Origin: Collinsella aerofaciens | Lineage (GTDB): Bacteria; Actinomycetota; Coriobacteriia; Coriobacteriales; Coriobacteriaceae | DNA length: 64,000 nt | Direction: 5' to 3' | Assembly (NCBI RefSeq): GCF_009876115.1 | Contig: NZ_WWSY01000003.1 | Span: forward strand, 102,927-166,926 | In this document: positions 52,530 through 63,064 of the stretch, in pieces | How the letters are laid out: every line of letters starts with the position of its first letter | How positions within the stretch are numbered: position 1 is the stretch's first letter | Notes under the pieces: model-generated | What the model saw: the letters and a program-made list of their open reading frames with translations, nothing else | The model's database searches: none | Told to the model about the DNA's origin: nothing | Made by a program: the position numbers and the translations under genes

Positions 52530-53030
52530 TCAGTCCTCTCTCGTGATCGGGGCAACTGTCGCCCCGCAAAATGCAACTAAGTCATCGGGAGCAAGCTCAA
52601 GCTGATAGCCGCGCTTGCCACCCGAGATAAAAATGGTATCCCAAAGGACGCATGTCTCATCGATCAGCGTCCGGAAGCGCTTTTTCATACCGACCGGGCT
52701 GCAACCGCCGCGGACATACCCCGTCGCGGCAAGCAAATCTTTGACATGCATCATGGTCAGCGACTTTTCGCCTGCGGCGCGCGCGGCGGCCTTGAGGTCG
52801 AGCTCGTCGGCAACGGGAATGCAGCACACGACATGGTCGTTGGACGGCGTCGTGCAGACCAGGGTCTTAAATCCCTGACCGGGCTCCTCGCCAAGCTGCT
52901 CGGAAATCGCGACGCCCAGACCTGACGATTCATCGCCATCGTCTTCGTACGTATGGAGAACATAGGAGATGCCGGCGCTTTCCAGCTCGCGCATCGCATT
53001 GGTTTTTGACGTCTTAACAGCCTTTGCCAT
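52530..53030 (-). CDS. ybaK: YbaK/EbsC-type aminoacyl-tRNA deacylase
   Basis: 166 aa editing enzyme that clears mischarged Cys-tRNA(Pro). Motifs: KTLVCTTPSNDHVVCCIPV, the conserved Lys in AAGEKSLTMM, and GYVRGGCSPVGMKKRF. ATG 53030 with AAAGGA upstream; a longer frame to 53108 has no ribosome site. First gene of the ybaK-murJ-uvrC operon. Confidence 0.9.
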   Translation of the reverse strand: MAKAVKTSKTNAMRELESAGISYVLHTYEDDGDESSGLGVAISEQLGEEPGQGFKTLVCTTPSNDHVVCCIPVADELDLKAAARAAGEKSLTMMHVKDLLAATGYVRGGCSPVGMKKRFRTLIDETCVLWDTIFISGGKRGYQLELAPDDLVAFCGATVAPITRED

Positions 53031-53112
53031 GGCACATCCTTTCCCTCGCAGAGCGACACAAAGATTAAGTATAGGGCCAATTCCGCCGCATATGCCATCT
53101 CGACACACAGAA

Positions 53113-53143
53113 GCGCCACCGAATCAGAAGGAATCGGTGGCGC
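53113..53143 (-). terminator. Hairpin after uvrA
   Basis: 10-bp stem GCGCCACCGA/TCGGTGGCGC with an 11-base loop, 20 bases past the uvrA stop; only a mixed pyrimidine tail (TTCTGTG). Confidence 0.5.
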
Positions 53144-53163
53144 GTCGGTACTACAACGTCTCT

Positions 53164-56043
53164 TTACTGTGCGTCGAGCTGCGCCTGACGCTCACGGTCA
53201 CGCTTGAGCAGCGGCGCCAAGAACTTGCCCGTGTAGCTCTGCGAACATGCCGCGACTTGCTCCGGCGTGCCTGAGACCACGACGGTTCCGCCGCCATTGC
53301 CGCCTTCGGGGCCCATATCGATCAGGCGGTCGGCAACCTTGATGACATCAAGGTTGTGCTCGATCACCAGAACCGTGTTGCCCGCATCGACCAGGCGCTG
53401 CAAAACGTCGAGCAGCTGGCGAACATCCTCAAAATGAAGGCCGGTTGTAGGCTCGTCCAAAATGTAGAACGTCTTACCTGTCTGACGACGATGAAGCTCC
53501 TTGGCGAGCTTCACGCGCTGCGCCTCGCCGCCCGAAAGCGTCGTAGCGGGCTGGCCCAAGCTCACGTAGCCCAGACCCACGTCATATAGGGTCTGCAGTT
53601 TGCGCTTAATCTGCGGGATATTCCCAAAGAAAGCCAGTGCTTCGGTGACACTCATATCGAGCACGTCCGAGATCGTCTTACCGCGGTAGGTAACCTCGAG
53701 TGTCTCGCGGTTATAACGCTTGCCGCCACATACCTCACAGGGGACATAGATATCGGGAAGGAAGTGCATCTCGATCTTGATCTGGCCATCGCCCTTGCAC
53801 GCCTCGCAGCGACCGCCGCTTACGTTAAAGGAGAAACGTCCCGGCGAGTAGCCGCGCGCCTTCGACTCCGGCGTGCTTGCAAATAGCGCACGCAAATCAT
53901 CCCACAGGCCAATATAGGTCGCAGGGTTCGAACGCGGCGTACGACCGATCGGCGATTGGTCGATATCGATTACCTTATCGATGCACTCGATGCCCTCAAT
54001 CTTCTTGTACGGCCCCACGGGACGCGTCGAACGATGGATGGCATTCGTAAGCGCAGGCGCAATCGTATCGGTGACCAGGGAGCTCTTGCCCGATCCCGAA
54101 ACACCGGTAACGACTGTGAGCGTACCGAACTCAATCTTGGCGGTAACGTTTTTGAGGTTGTTAGCGCGGGCGCCCGTGATCTTAAGACAGCCGCGGCCGG
54201 GCTTGCGGCGCTCATCGGGCACGCGGATCATCCGCTTGCCGGTCAAATAAGCACCCGTCATGGAATCGGGGCACGCCATGATATCGGCAGGCGTTCCTGC
54301 AGCGACCACGTGTCCGCCGTTAACGCCCGCGCCGGGACCCATATCGATCACGTAGTCGGCAGCGCGAATTGTATCTTCGTCGTGCTCGACGACGATAACG
54401 GTATTACCGATATCGCGCAAGCGCTCGAGCGTCTTGATTAGGCGCTCGTTATCGCGTTGGTGAAGGCCGATCGACGGCTCGTCCAGAATGTACAGAACGC
54501 CCATGAGGCCGGCGCCGATCTGCGTTGCCAGGCGAATGCGCTGGGCCTCACCGCCGGAAAGCGTCGCCGAGGCGCGATCGAGCGTCAGATAGTCGAGTCC
54601 GACATCGACCAGAAAACGCAGGCGCTCCAGGATTTCCTTGACGATGCGCCCGCCGATAAACTGCTGACGCTCGGTAAGCTCCAGGCCCTCAAAAAACTCG
54701 AGCGACTCGCGACACGACAGGCAGCAGACATCGTAAATGGACTTGCCGCCCACGGTGACGGCAAGCATCTCGGGACGCAGGCGAGCACCGTGACAGCTCG
54801 AGCATGGCTCTTCGCGAATGTATTTCTCCAAACGAGCCCTGGTGTTCTCGTTCGTCGTCTCGCTGTAGCGCTCGTACAGGATGTTGCGCACACCCGAGAA
54901 CTTAGTGTCCCACTGGCTGCGACGCCCATCGAGCTTTTGATAGTCGACCGAAATCTTCGTGTCGCCCATGCCATCCAAAAACGCACGACGCACCCGCGGG
55001 GGCAGGTCCTCCCATGGCGTATCGGCACTCACCTTAAAGTGTTTGCAGACCGCAGCAAAAATCTGCGGATAATAGTTGGAATTGCCGAACAGGCTGCCAA
55101 AGACTCCGTCGGCAATCGACTTTGAGGGGTCTTCAATCAGCGCCTCGGCATCGACTGTCTTTTTAAAGCCCAGGCCATCGCACTCGGGACATGCACCATA
55201 GGGCGCGTTGAATGAGAAATCGCGCGGCTGCAGGTCGTCGATGGAATGCCCGTGCTCCGGGCACGCCAGCGCCAGCGAATACTCCAGCAGATCGCCCTCG
55301 GTTCCCTCGGGAGCGTCGCGGTCGGGCAGCATGTACACGTTCACGTTACCGTGCGCCAGTGCCGTCGCCTGCTCAACGGACTCGGCAATGCGACCCAGGG
55401 AGTTCTCTCGAATCACGATACGGTCGACCACGACCTCAATGTCGTGTTTGAACTTCTTGTCCAGGTCGATAGGGTCGTCAAGCGAGCGCACCTCGCCGTC
55501 GACGCGCACACGGCTAAAGCCCTCCGCACGCAGGTCCTCAAACAGCTTGGCATATTCGCCCTTGCGTCCACGAACCACCGGCGCCAACACAAACGCGCGA
55601 CGGCCCTCCCCCGCCGCCAGCACCTTATCGGCGACCTGATCGGTCGTCTGACGCTCAATGACGCGACCGCACTCAGGACAGTGCGGCGTTCCCACGCGAG
55701 CAAACAGCAGACGCAGATAGTCGTAAATCTCGGTTACGGTGCCCACCGTCGAGCGTGGGTTTTTGGACGTCGTCTTCTGATCGATCGACACAGCCGGCGA
55801 CAGGCCGTCAATCGAGTCCAGATCGGGCTTGTCCATCTGGCCCAAAAACTGACGCGCATAGCTCGAAAGGCTCTCGACGTAACGGCGCTGGCCCTCGGCA
55901 TAGATGGTATCGAACGCCAGTGAGCTCTTGCCCGATCCGGAAAGACCGGTTATGACCACGAGCTGGTCACGCGGAATGGAAACATCGATATCGCGCAGGT
56001 TATGCTCGCGCGCGCCGCGAATAACGATAGAAGAATCAGACAT
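53164..56043 (-). CDS. uvrA: Excinuclease ABC subunit A
   Basis: 959 aa double ABC ATPase that finds DNA damage. First Walker [14 protein letters not shown], zinc fingers CPECGR and CEACKGDGQ...CEVCGG, two LSGGEAQR signatures, second Walker [18 protein letters not shown] precedes the ATG. A candidate damage-response box lies at 56106-56117. Confidence 0.96.
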   Translation of the reverse strand: MSDSSIVIRGAREHNLRDIDVSIPRDQLVVITGLSGSGKSSLAFDTIYAEGQRRYVESLSSYARQFLGQMDKPDLDSIDGLSPAVSIDQKTTSKNPRSTVGTVTEIYDYLRLLFARVGTPHCPECGRVIERQTTDQVADKVLAAGEGRRAFVLAPVVRGRKGEYAKLFEDLRAEGFSRVRVDGEVRSLDDPIDLDKKFKHDIEVVVDRIVIRENSLGRIAESVEQATALAHGNVNVYMLPDRDAPEGTEGDLLEYSLALACPEHGHSIDDLQPRDFSFNAPYGACPECDGLGFKKTVDAEALIEDPSKSIADGVFGSLFGNSNYYPQIFAAVCKHFKVSADTPWEDLPPRVRRAFLDGMGDTKISVDYQKLDGRRSQWDTKFSGVRNILYERYSETTNENTRARLEKYIREEPCSSCHGARLRPEMLAVTVGGKSIYDVCCLSCRESLEFFEGLELTERQQFIGGRIVKEILERLRFLVDVGLDYLTLDRASATLSGGEAQRIRLATQIGAGLMGVLYILDEPSIGLHQRDNERLIKTLERLRDIGNTVIVVEHDEDTIRAADYVIDMGPGAGVNGGHVVAAGTPADIMACPDSMTGAYLTGKRMIRVPDERRKPGRGCLKITGARANNLKNVTAKIEFGTLTVVTGVSGSGKSSLVTDTIAPALTNAIHRSTRPVGPYKKIEGIECIDKVIDIDQSPIGRTPRSNPATYIGLWDDLRALFASTPESKARGYSPGRFSFNVSGGRCEACKGDGQIKIEMHFLPDIYVPCEVCGGKRYNRETLEVTYRGKTISDVLDMSVTEALAFFGNIPQIKRKLQTLYDVGLGYVSLGQPATTLSGGEAQRVKLAKELHRRQTGKTFYILDEPTTGLHFEDVRQLLDVLQRLVDAGNTVLVIEHNLDVIKVADRLIDMGPEGGNGGGTVVVSGTPEQVAACSQSYTGKFLAPLLKRDRERQAQLDAQ

Positions 56044-56105
56044 GGAAGCTCCTTGCCTCCTACAACTTCAAATCACACTGACGATGAGTTTAGCGCACTC
56101 GACGC

Positions 56106-56117
56106 GCACAGATGTTC
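56106..56117. promoter_or_regulatory. Possible LexA-type box upstream of uvrA
   Basis: On the minus strand GAACATCTGTGC, one mismatch from the GAAC-N4-GTTC core used by Gram-positive LexA. It lies about 65 bases before uvrA. Weak on its own. Confidence 0.3.
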
Positions 56118-56241
56118 GTAATACAAGATTCGCAGACCTTTTGCGTTGTCTGACGCCGCAGGCCGCGCGCTCGGTCCGTACTTTCGAATACCGTCGATCG
56201 CCTACCACGCATCATGAATGTCTCCCGCTCGCAAACGAGGG

Positions 56242-56247
56242 TACAAT
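56242..56247 (+). promoter_or_regulatory. Candidate -10 box of the mrp operon
   Basis: TACAAT, about 55 bases before the mrp start. A GGGGC/GCCCC hairpin follows within the leader. No clear -35. Confidence 0.35.
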
Positions 56248-56302
56248 GACGCTCGTGTCACACCGCGGGGCTCCGGCCCCAACATATACAAAGGAGTCAA
56301 AC

Positions 56303-57133
56303 ATGGGTTGCGAGCACGCACAGGCAGCCGGCGGGCAAACGTCGCCGTCGCAATTTGAGGAGAATACGCTGTCCGAGGTCAAGCGCGTTATCGCCGTGCT
56401 TTCCGGTAAGGGCGGCGTCGGCAAGTCATTCGTCACCGGCGCCATCGCCACGGAGCTTTCCCGCCACGGTCACAAGGTCGGCGTCCTCGATGCCGATATA
56501 ACCGGCCCCTCTATCCCTAAGATGTTCGGCATGAGCGGACGTCACGTCCATGCCCTCGGCAACCTTATGCTGCCCGAAATCTCCGAGCGCGGCGTCAAGG
56601 TCATGAGCTCTAACCTGCTGCTCCAAAACGAAACCGACCCCGTCCTCTGGCGCGGTCCGGTTATCGCGGGTGCCATCAGGCAGTTCTGGAGCGAAACCTC
56701 ATGGGGCCCCATCGACTACCTGCTGGTCGACATGCCTCCGGGAACGGGCGACGTCGCCCTCACTGTCTTCCAGTCGCTGCCCGTCGATGGCATCGTCATC
56801 GTCACGAGCCCGCAGGATCTGGTCTCGATGATCGTCGCCAAGGCGGTCAACATGGCCGAGAAGATGAACGTCCCCATTCTGGGAATCGTCGAAAACATGA
56901 GCTATATCGAGTGTCCCGATTGCGGCAAGAAGATCGAAGTCTTTGGCAAGAGCAAGCTCCCCGAGGTCGCCGAGCGTTACAGCCTCGAGATCCTGGGGCA
57001 GCTTCCCATCAATCCGGCACTCGCCGAGGCCTGCGATAAGGGCGAGGTTGAGACCGCACTGCCCGACGGCATGCTGCCCCAGGCCGTCTCTGCCGTCGAG
57101 GCCATTGCCCCGCACGAGACCGCCGAGGCCTAA
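56303..57133 (+). CDS. mrp: Mrp/NBP35-family iron-sulfur carrier ATPase
   Basis: 276 aa P-loop protein that holds and transfers Fe-S clusters. Deviant Walker A GKGGVGKS (two lysines), DMPPGTGD and the cluster-binding CPDC in IECPDCGKKIEVFG. AAAGGAG precedes the ATG. The next gene starts right after its stop. Confidence 0.93.
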   Translation: MGCEHAQAAGGQTSPSQFEENTLSEVKRVIAVLSGKGGVGKSFVTGAIATELSRHGHKVGVLDADITGPSIPKMFGMSGRHVHALGNLMLPEISERGVKVMSSNLLLQNETDPVLWRGPVIAGAIRQFWSETSWGPIDYLLVDMPPGTGDVALTVFQSLPVDGIVIVTSPQDLVSMIVAKAVNMAEKMNVPILGIVENMSYIECPDCGKKIEVFGKSKLPEVAERYSLEILGQLPINPALAEACDKGEVETALPDGMLPQAVSAVEAIAPHETAEA

Positions 57134-58405
57134 GTGAACACAAACGCCTCCTATGACGTCTTGGTAATCGGCGGCGGGGCCTCGGGTCTCGCCGCCGCCA
57201 TTACGGCCGCACGCGCAGGCAAAAGCGCCTGCATCGTTGAGCGCGATGTTGCCTGCGGCCTTAAGCTCCTTGCGACCGGCAACGGCCGCTGCAACCTTTC
57301 CAACGAATCAATTGATTTCCAGCGTTACAACCACCCCGCATTCGTCGAATCCGTCATGGGCCCCCAGCCTGAGCAAGAGCTCGGCAGTTTCTTCTCCTCG
57401 CTGGGCATCATGACGACCTCCGAGGAGGGCCGGCTGTATCCGCGCTCCCTTCGTGCCGAATCGGCGCGCGATGCGCTTCTCAACGCTTGCAATCACCTGG
57501 GCATCACCTTGATCTGTGGAGCAAACGTTGCCTCGGCATTCAGAGCTCCCGAGGGCTGGGCACTCCAAATAGACCGTCCCGCGCGAGCACTCAAGGCAAA
57601 AAAGCACGACGACCGAAAATCGGAACTCCGCTCGCTTCGAAAGGCGCTCGCCGACACCCCTCGCACGAACGAGACGCTGCAGGTAAAGGCCGTAATTATC
57701 GCTACGGGCGGCAACCCTGCCGACATCGCGAAGACGTTCAATCTTTCCCTTACACCGCAGCGCCCCGTCCTCTGCCCCGTGTCGGCATCGGTCTTCGGCG
57801 ACCAGACTGCGCTGAAGACGCTGGATGGCCTTCGCGTCCGCGCCCGTTTGACGCTCACCCGCAATCACGAGGAGCTCTGGCGCGAAGACGGCGAAGTGCT
57901 CTTCCGTACCTTTGGCATCTCGGGCGTTGCCGCCTTTAACCTCTCCCGTCGCGTCCAGCGCGGCGACACGATTCTGCTCGACGTTTTCCCCGACCTCTCC
58001 AAAGACGAGTTGCTCGATATGCTCAACCAGCGAGTTGCGTTGCTCGGCGGCTTTTCACCCCGCGACCCCCGCTGGCTCGACGGCATGCTCGCCCCGCAGT
58101 TCTCTCGCGTTGTCTGCACCGCATTCGAACAGTGCCACCCCGGGTCGCACGACGTCATCCATCTGGTCTCAATCCTCAAGCACTTTAAGCTGCTCGTCGA
58201 GGGAACGACAGAGGAGCGTTCGGCCCAGGTCACGCGCGGCGGCGTGCCCATCGAGAGCGTCTCAGCTCCCAGCCTCTGCGTGAGCAACGCGGCAGACGCC
58301 CCACTTTACATCTGTGGCGAGGCGCTCGACATCGATGCCGATTGCGGCGGTTTCAACCTTGCGTGGGCTTGGATCTCGGGTATTCGCGCTGCAAGCAGCC
58401 TATAG
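57134..58405 (+). CDS. HI0933/BaiN-like FAD-dependent oxidoreductase
   Basis: 423 aa flavoprotein. FAD motif VLVIGGGASGLAAAITAARAG at the N-terminus, LLATGNGRCNLSN typical of this family, and the C-terminal GEALDIDADCGGFNLAWAW. GTG start directly after the mrp stop. Some relatives act on bile acids or other ring substrates, but the substrate here is not known. Confidence 0.88.
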   Translation: MNTNASYDVLVIGGGASGLAAAITAARAGKSACIVERDVACGLKLLATGNGRCNLSNESIDFQRYNHPAFVESVMGPQPEQELGSFFSSLGIMTTSEEGRLYPRSLRAESARDALLNACNHLGITLICGANVASAFRAPEGWALQIDRPARALKAKKHDDRKSELRSLRKALADTPRTNETLQVKAVIIATGGNPADIAKTFNLSLTPQRPVLCPVSASVFGDQTALKTLDGLRVRARLTLTRNHEELWREDGEVLFRTFGISGVAAFNLSRRVQRGDTILLDVFPDLSKDELLDMLNQRVALLGGFSPRDPRWLDGMLAPQFSRVVCTAFEQCHPGSHDVIHLVSILKHFKLLVEGTTEERSAQVTRGGVPIESVSAPSLCVSNAADAPLYICGEALDIDADCGGFNLAWAWISGIRAASSL

Positions 58406-58415
58406 CCGCGCAGTC

Positions 58416-58460
58416 TATAATCAAAACGCATTCGGGCCGTCTGGGACACCGGGCGGCCTC
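58416..58460 (+). promoter_or_regulatory. Promoter -10 with leader hairpin
   Basis: TATAAT at 58416-58421, then a GGGCCG/CGGCC hairpin and a T-rich tail (CTCTTTCTT) before the next ribosome site. Same layout as at 2495-2533. Confidence 0.4.
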
Positions 58461-58484
58461 TTTCTTGCATCTAAGGAGACCTCG

Positions 58485-60125
58485 ATGATCGAAATCACCC
58501 AAGTCCACGCGTCACTCGATGAGGCCGGCGACGAAACCGCCTGCCTTGCTATTGGTAGACGCGCCGTCAAACGAGCCCTGCGATGCGAGGATTCCCAGAT
58601 TAAAGCCATTGAGCTCCATCGCAAGTCAATCGACGCCCGTAAAAAGCGAGATGTCCATTTTATTTTGAGCTTTCGGGTTGAGCTGACAAGCTCCCGACTC
58701 GAGCAGGAGGTGGTCGACCGCGTCGCCGAGCGCGACCGCTCGCGCATCCGCATGGTAGGCGGCGAGGCTCCTTCATTCCCCAACCCTGTCCCGAATGCAC
58801 CCAAGGGGCGTCCCGTCGTTGTCGGCGCCGGCTGCGCCGGTCTCTTCGCCGCCCTGACCCTTGCCGAAGCGGGCCTTAAGCCCCTGTTCATCGAGCGCGG
58901 CGACCCCGCACTTCGCCGCTCGGAAGCGATTGATCTCTTTCTTAAGGAGCGCACCCTCGACCCCGAAAGCAATATTCAATTTGGCCTGGGCGGCGCAGGG
59001 ACCTTCTCGGACGGCAAGCTCAACACGGGAACCAAGAATCCTGCCCATCGACTGATTCTCGAGACCTTCGTCGAAGCGGGCTCACCTCGCGACATCCTGT
59101 GGGACGCCAAGCCGCACATCGGCTCCGACATCCTCCCCACCGTCGTCACCAACATTTCCCAGCGTATCGAGCAGCTCGGCGGAACCGTCCGCTATCGAAC
59201 AAAGCTCGTCAATATTCGAACCGATGGATCTGGCGCCATCACCGGCATCGATGTCCAAACGCCCCAAGAAACCACAGGCGAGACAATCGCCACAAAGCAC
59301 CTCATTCTCGCCTGCGGCCATTCCGCCCGCGACGTATTCGAGCTTCTCAAAGAACATAACGTTGCCCTCGCGCAAAAGACCTTTGCCATGGGTGTGCGCA
59401 TCGAGCATCCACAGCGCGACATCGACCGTGCCCAATATGGCCCCTCGGCGGGGCACCCGGCACTCGGAGCAGCCCCCTACAAGCTTGTCGCCCATCTCCC
59501 CAACGGCCGCAGCGTGTTCTCGTTTTGCATGTGCCCCGGCGGACAGGTTGTCGCGGCTTCTTCCGAGCAGGGCCATCTGTGCGTCAACGGTGCCAGCCTC
59601 AATGCCCGCGACGGGCGCAACGCGAATGCCGCCCTACTCGTCAACGTCACACCTGACGACCTTCCCAGCGATGATCCGCTCGCAGGCGTTGAGCTCCAGC
59701 GCGCCTGTGAGCGAGCCGCCTATCGCCTGGGTGGCTCCAACTGGAACGCGCCGGCACAGCTCGTCGGAGATTTCCTTGCGGGGCGCGCCAGCACGGCACC
59801 CGGAAAGGTAAAACCAACCTATCCACTTGGCGTGACCTGGACGGCGATCGACGATGCCCTCCCGCAGCATATCGTCGAATCGCTTCGTTTGGGAATTCCC
59901 CTGCTCGGCAAGAAACTGCGTGGCTACGACCGCCCCGATGCGGTCCTCACTGGCGTGGAGACGCGTTCGAGCTCCCCGGTCACCGTCACCCGCGATCGAA
60001 CATGCCACGCCGTGTCGACTCCGGGCCTTTACCCTTGCGGCGAGGGTGCCGGATATGCCGGCGGCATCATGAGTGCCGCCACTGACGGCATCCGTTGCGC
60101 TGAGGCGCTGATAGCGGACCTCTAG
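58485..60125 (+). CDS. FAD-dependent dehydrogenase (COG2509-like)
   Basis: 546 aa flavoprotein. An N-terminal ~95-residue domain (IGRRAVKRALRC...) precedes the FAD motif VVVGAGCAGLFAALTLAEAG (about 108) and NIQFGLGGAGTFSDGKLNTG; C-terminus CGEGAGYAGGIMSAATDG. AAGGAG before ATG 58485. Function unknown; the N-terminal domain matches the usual build of this family. Confidence 0.87.
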   Translation: MIEITQVHASLDEAGDETACLAIGRRAVKRALRCEDSQIKAIELHRKSIDARKKRDVHFILSFRVELTSSRLEQEVVDRVAERDRSRIRMVGGEAPSFPNPVPNAPKGRPVVVGAGCAGLFAALTLAEAGLKPLFIERGDPALRRSEAIDLFLKERTLDPESNIQFGLGGAGTFSDGKLNTGTKNPAHRLILETFVEAGSPRDILWDAKPHIGSDILPTVVTNISQRIEQLGGTVRYRTKLVNIRTDGSGAITGIDVQTPQETTGETIATKHLILACGHSARDVFELLKEHNVALAQKTFAMGVRIEHPQRDIDRAQYGPSAGHPALGAAPYKLVAHLPNGRSVFSFCMCPGGQVVAASSEQGHLCVNGASLNARDGRNANAALLVNVTPDDLPSDDPLAGVELQRACERAAYRLGGSNWNAPAQLVGDFLAGRASTAPGKVKPTYPLGVTWTAIDDALPQHIVESLRLGIPLLGKKLRGYDRPDAVLTGVETRSSSPVTVTRDRTCHAVSTPGLYPCGEGAGYAGGIMSAATDGIRCAEALIADL

Positions 60126-60152
60126 TGCACGAACTCCCGCGTCCGAACGACA

Positions 60153-60186
60153 CAGGCCCCGAGCTCCACGGGGAACTCGGGGCCTG
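60153..60186. terminator. Bidirectional terminator
   Basis: Perfect 11-bp stem CAGGCCCCGAG/CTCGGGGCCTG between the convergent flavoprotein and uvrB genes. Confidence 0.65.
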
Positions 60187-60190
60187 TTCG

Positions 60191-62431
60191 CTACTTCCTG
60201 AATCGTGCACCCTGGCGTTTTCTGCCCGAAGCAAAGGCAGAGCCCTTGCGAGCCTGCGAACGCAAACGCTCGATCGTTTCGTCCTCAGATGCGCCCTCAA
60301 GCATCGCTCGAATCTGAACGACGGCATCGCGCAGACGTGCCGCCTCCTCAAAGTCCATGGCGGCGGAAGCGTTACGCATGTCTTCCTCCATGGTCTCGAC
60401 AATCCGTACGAGCTCGTCATGCGGTAGCCCTTCCAGCTGCTCGGCAAGCGTCTGCTCGGGTGCCACCGTCTCCGGCACGGCGCCCTCACCGTTTTCGTCG
60501 GGTGTATAGAATGCGCCGTGACCCAGAGAGTCGCCTCTCGAGCGCCCCTTCGAGCCCACAGTCTTTTCGGCCTCGGCAATAAAGCTCGAAATGTCGTTAA
60601 TGGCCTTGCGGACCGTCTTGGGCACAATGCCATGCTCTTCGTTATATGCCATCTGAATCTCGCGACGGCGCTGCGTCTCCTCGATGGCTTCTTTCATCGA
60701 ATCGGTCACAACGTCTGCATACATGATGACCTCGCCGTCGGCATTACGGGCCGCACGGCCAATCGTCTGAATCAACGAACGGCGATTGCGCAAGAAGCCT
60801 TCCTTGTCAGCGTCGAGAATTGCCACCAGCGAGACCTCGGGAAGGTCTAGACCCTCGCGGAGCAGGTTGATGCCAACGAGAACATCAATCTTTCCCTCGC
60901 GCAGCGTTCGCAGGATCTCGACACGGTCCATCGTCGCTGTATCGGAGTGCATGTAGTTAACCTTAATGCCGGCATCAAGCAGATGGTCGGTCAGGTCCTC
61001 GGCCATGCGCTTGGTGAGCGTGGTCACCAGCACGCGCTCCTTGCGGGCAACGCGCTCGCGAATCTCGTCCTCAAGATCGTCAATCTGCCCACGAACCGGA
61101 CGCACATCGATCTTGGGGTCGAGCAGTCCGGTCGGACGAATGATCTGCTCAACGTCGTTCTGGCTAACCCGCAGCTCATAGTCGCCCGGCGTGGCCGAAA
61201 CGTAGATGAACTGGGGAATTCTCGCCTCAAACTCATCGAAACGAAGCGGGCGGTTATCGAGTGCCGAGGGCAGGCGAAAACCATGCTCCACCAGCGTCAC
61301 CTTACGCGAGCGATCGCCCTCGTGCATGCCGCGGATCTGCGGCACCGTTACATGGCTCTCGTCGATGATGCAGAGCATGTCCTTAGGAAAGTAATCGATC
61401 AGGGTAAACGGCGGCTCGCCCGGTTTTCGACCGTCCAGATGACGCGAGTAGTTCTCGATGCCGTTACAAAAACCCATGGTCTCGAGCATCTCGAGATCAT
61501 AGTCAGTGCGCTGCTGCAGACGCTGTGCCTCGAGCAGCTTATCAGTCGCCTTGAGCTCGGCCACACGCTTCTCGCACTCTTCACTGATTGATTTCAGAGC
61601 CGCTTTGACCTTAGGCTTCTCGGTCACGTAGTGCGAGGCCGGCCACACGGGAATGGCCTCGTACTCACGCAGTATCTCGCCGGTGACCTCATCGATCTCG
61701 GCAATCAACTCGACCTCGTCGCCAAAGAACTCAAACCGCAACGGGTGCTCGGCATAGGGCGGATACACGTCGACAACATCGCCGCGCACGCGGAACGTGC
61801 CGCGCGCCAGGTCATAGTCATTGCGATCATATTGAATGTCGATAAGTGCATGGATAAAGTCATCGCGCTCGAGCGGCACCTTCTTGTCGACGTTCGGAGC
61901 TAGGCCCGCATAGTCCTCGGGAGAGCCGATGCCATAGATGCACGAGACCGATGCGACGACGATCACATCGCGTCGAGATAGCAGCGATGCGGTCGCCTGA
62001 TGTCGCAGCATCTCGACCTCTTCGTTAATCGAGGAATCCTTCTCGATATACGTATCACTCTGCGGTACATATGCCTCGGGCTGATAATAGTCGTAGTACG
62101 AGACAAAGTAGACCACGGCGTTGTTGGGAAAGAATTCCTTAAGCTCGCTCGCAAGCTGGGCGGCGAGGGTTTTATTGGGAGCCATGACCAGCGTCGGCTT
62201 CCCCAGGGCCTCAATAGTCTTAGCCATCGTGAAGGTCTTGCCCGAACCAGTCACGCCCAGCAAAACCTGATAGCGATCTCCGTCCCTCACGCCCTGCACA
62301 AGCGACTCAATGGCCTTAGGCTGGGAACCGGCGGGCTCGTATGGAGACACGACCTCAAACGGCACCTCAGAGCCCTCAACGCCAAAACGTTTGAGCTCTC
62401 CTCCAACACGCTCAACTTCAAATTCCGCCAT
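60191..62431 (-). CDS. uvrB: Excinuclease ABC subunit B
   Basis: 746 aa helicase-like damage verifier. Walker [15 protein letters not shown], beta-hairpin [20 protein letters not shown], motif DESH, motif [14 protein letters not shown], and C-terminal UVR domain ([20 protein letters not shown]), followed by a short basic tail. About 70 residues longer than E. coli UvrB, mostly ahead of the UVR domain. AGGAG before the ATG. Confidence 0.96.
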   Translation of the reverse strand: MAEFEVERVGGELKRFGVEGSEVPFEVVSPYEPAGSQPKAIESLVQGVRDGDRYQVLLGVTGSGKTFTMAKTIEALGKPTLVMAPNKTLAAQLASELKEFFPNNAVVYFVSYYDYYQPEAYVPQSDTYIEKDSSINEEVEMLRHQATASLLSRRDVIVVASVSCIYGIGSPEDYAGLAPNVDKKVPLERDDFIHALIDIQYDRNDYDLARGTFRVRGDVVDVYPPYAEHPLRFEFFGDEVELIAEIDEVTGEILREYEAIPVWPASHYVTEKPKVKAALKSISEECEKRVAELKATDKLLEAQRLQQRTDYDLEMLETMGFCNGIENYSRHLDGRKPGEPPFTLIDYFPKDMLCIIDESHVTVPQIRGMHEGDRSRKVTLVEHGFRLPSALDNRPLRFDEFEARIPQFIYVSATPGDYELRVSQNDVEQIIRPTGLLDPKIDVRPVRGQIDDLEDEIRERVARKERVLVTTLTKRMAEDLTDHLLDAGIKVNYMHSDTATMDRVEILRTLREGKIDVLVGINLLREGLDLPEVSLVAILDADKEGFLRNRRSLIQTIGRAARNADGEVIMYADVVTDSMKEAIEETQRRREIQMAYNEEHGIVPKTVRKAINDISSFIAEAEKTVGSKGRSRGDSLGHGAFYTPDENGEGAVPETVAPEQTLAEQLEGLPHDELVRIVETMEEDMRNASAAMDFEEAARLRDAVVQIRAMLEGASEDETIERLRSQARKGSAFASGRKRQGARFRK

Positions 62432-62482
62432 GGATACTCCTAACTCATATATCTGCAGTATACGCAGGCGGCAGGCATAGTC

Positions 62483-63064
62483 CTATACGAACCGATCGGG
62501 ATAGAGGGTCTTGTAACGAACCCAGGCATTATTGACACGAATCAGATACGCCTGCGTCTCGGGAAAGGTGATTGCATTATGAAGCGACGTGCTCTGCTGC
62601 GCCCATCCGTCGACATTGCCCATGCCGGCGTTATAGGCGGCAATGGCACTGTCAGTCGACCCGTTAAAATACGTTAGAAGATACGAAAGATACGCACAGC
62701 CAAACTCAATGTTCGTAGCGGGATCGTTAAGGTTGTCGGCTGAATACTCACTACCATTGACAAGACCCTTGGCAATCATATCCTGGGCAGTCTCGGGCAT
62801 CAGCTGCATCAACCCCCGAGCGCCTTGATTCGACTCCGCCTCGGGATCCCAATTCGATTCCGACTTTATGACAGCACACACCAGATATGGATCAAGATTG
62901 TGCGAAATGCTCGATTGCTTTACGTAGACCTCGTAGTCAATTGGATACAAAGGCTTAAAGAAGACGGCAGGAGCATACGAGTAGACGAGCGAAATAAGGC
63001 CGAAGACGAACACAACGGCAAGTGGCGCCACGCGATACCACGTAAAGAAACGTGTCTTAGGCAT
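62483..63064 (-). CDS. Membrane-anchored lytic transglycosylase (SLT domain)
   Basis: 193 aa. N-terminal anchor span (about 12-32), then a Slt70-type domain with catalytic Glu in VIKSESNWDPEAES, GARGLMQLMPETA and AYNAGMGNVDGW. Cleaves peptidoglycan outside the membrane. Its first eight bases overlap the end of coaE. Confidence 0.9.
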   Translation of the reverse strand: MPKTRFFTWYRVAPLAVVFVFGLISLVYSYAPAVFFKPLYPIDYEVYVKQSSISHNLDPYLVCAVIKSESNWDPEAESNQGARGLMQLMPETAQDMIAKGLVNGSEYSADNLNDPATNIEFGCAYLSYLLTYFNGSTDSAIAAYNAGMGNVDGWAQQSTSLHNAITFPETQAYLIRVNNAWVRYKTLYPDRFV

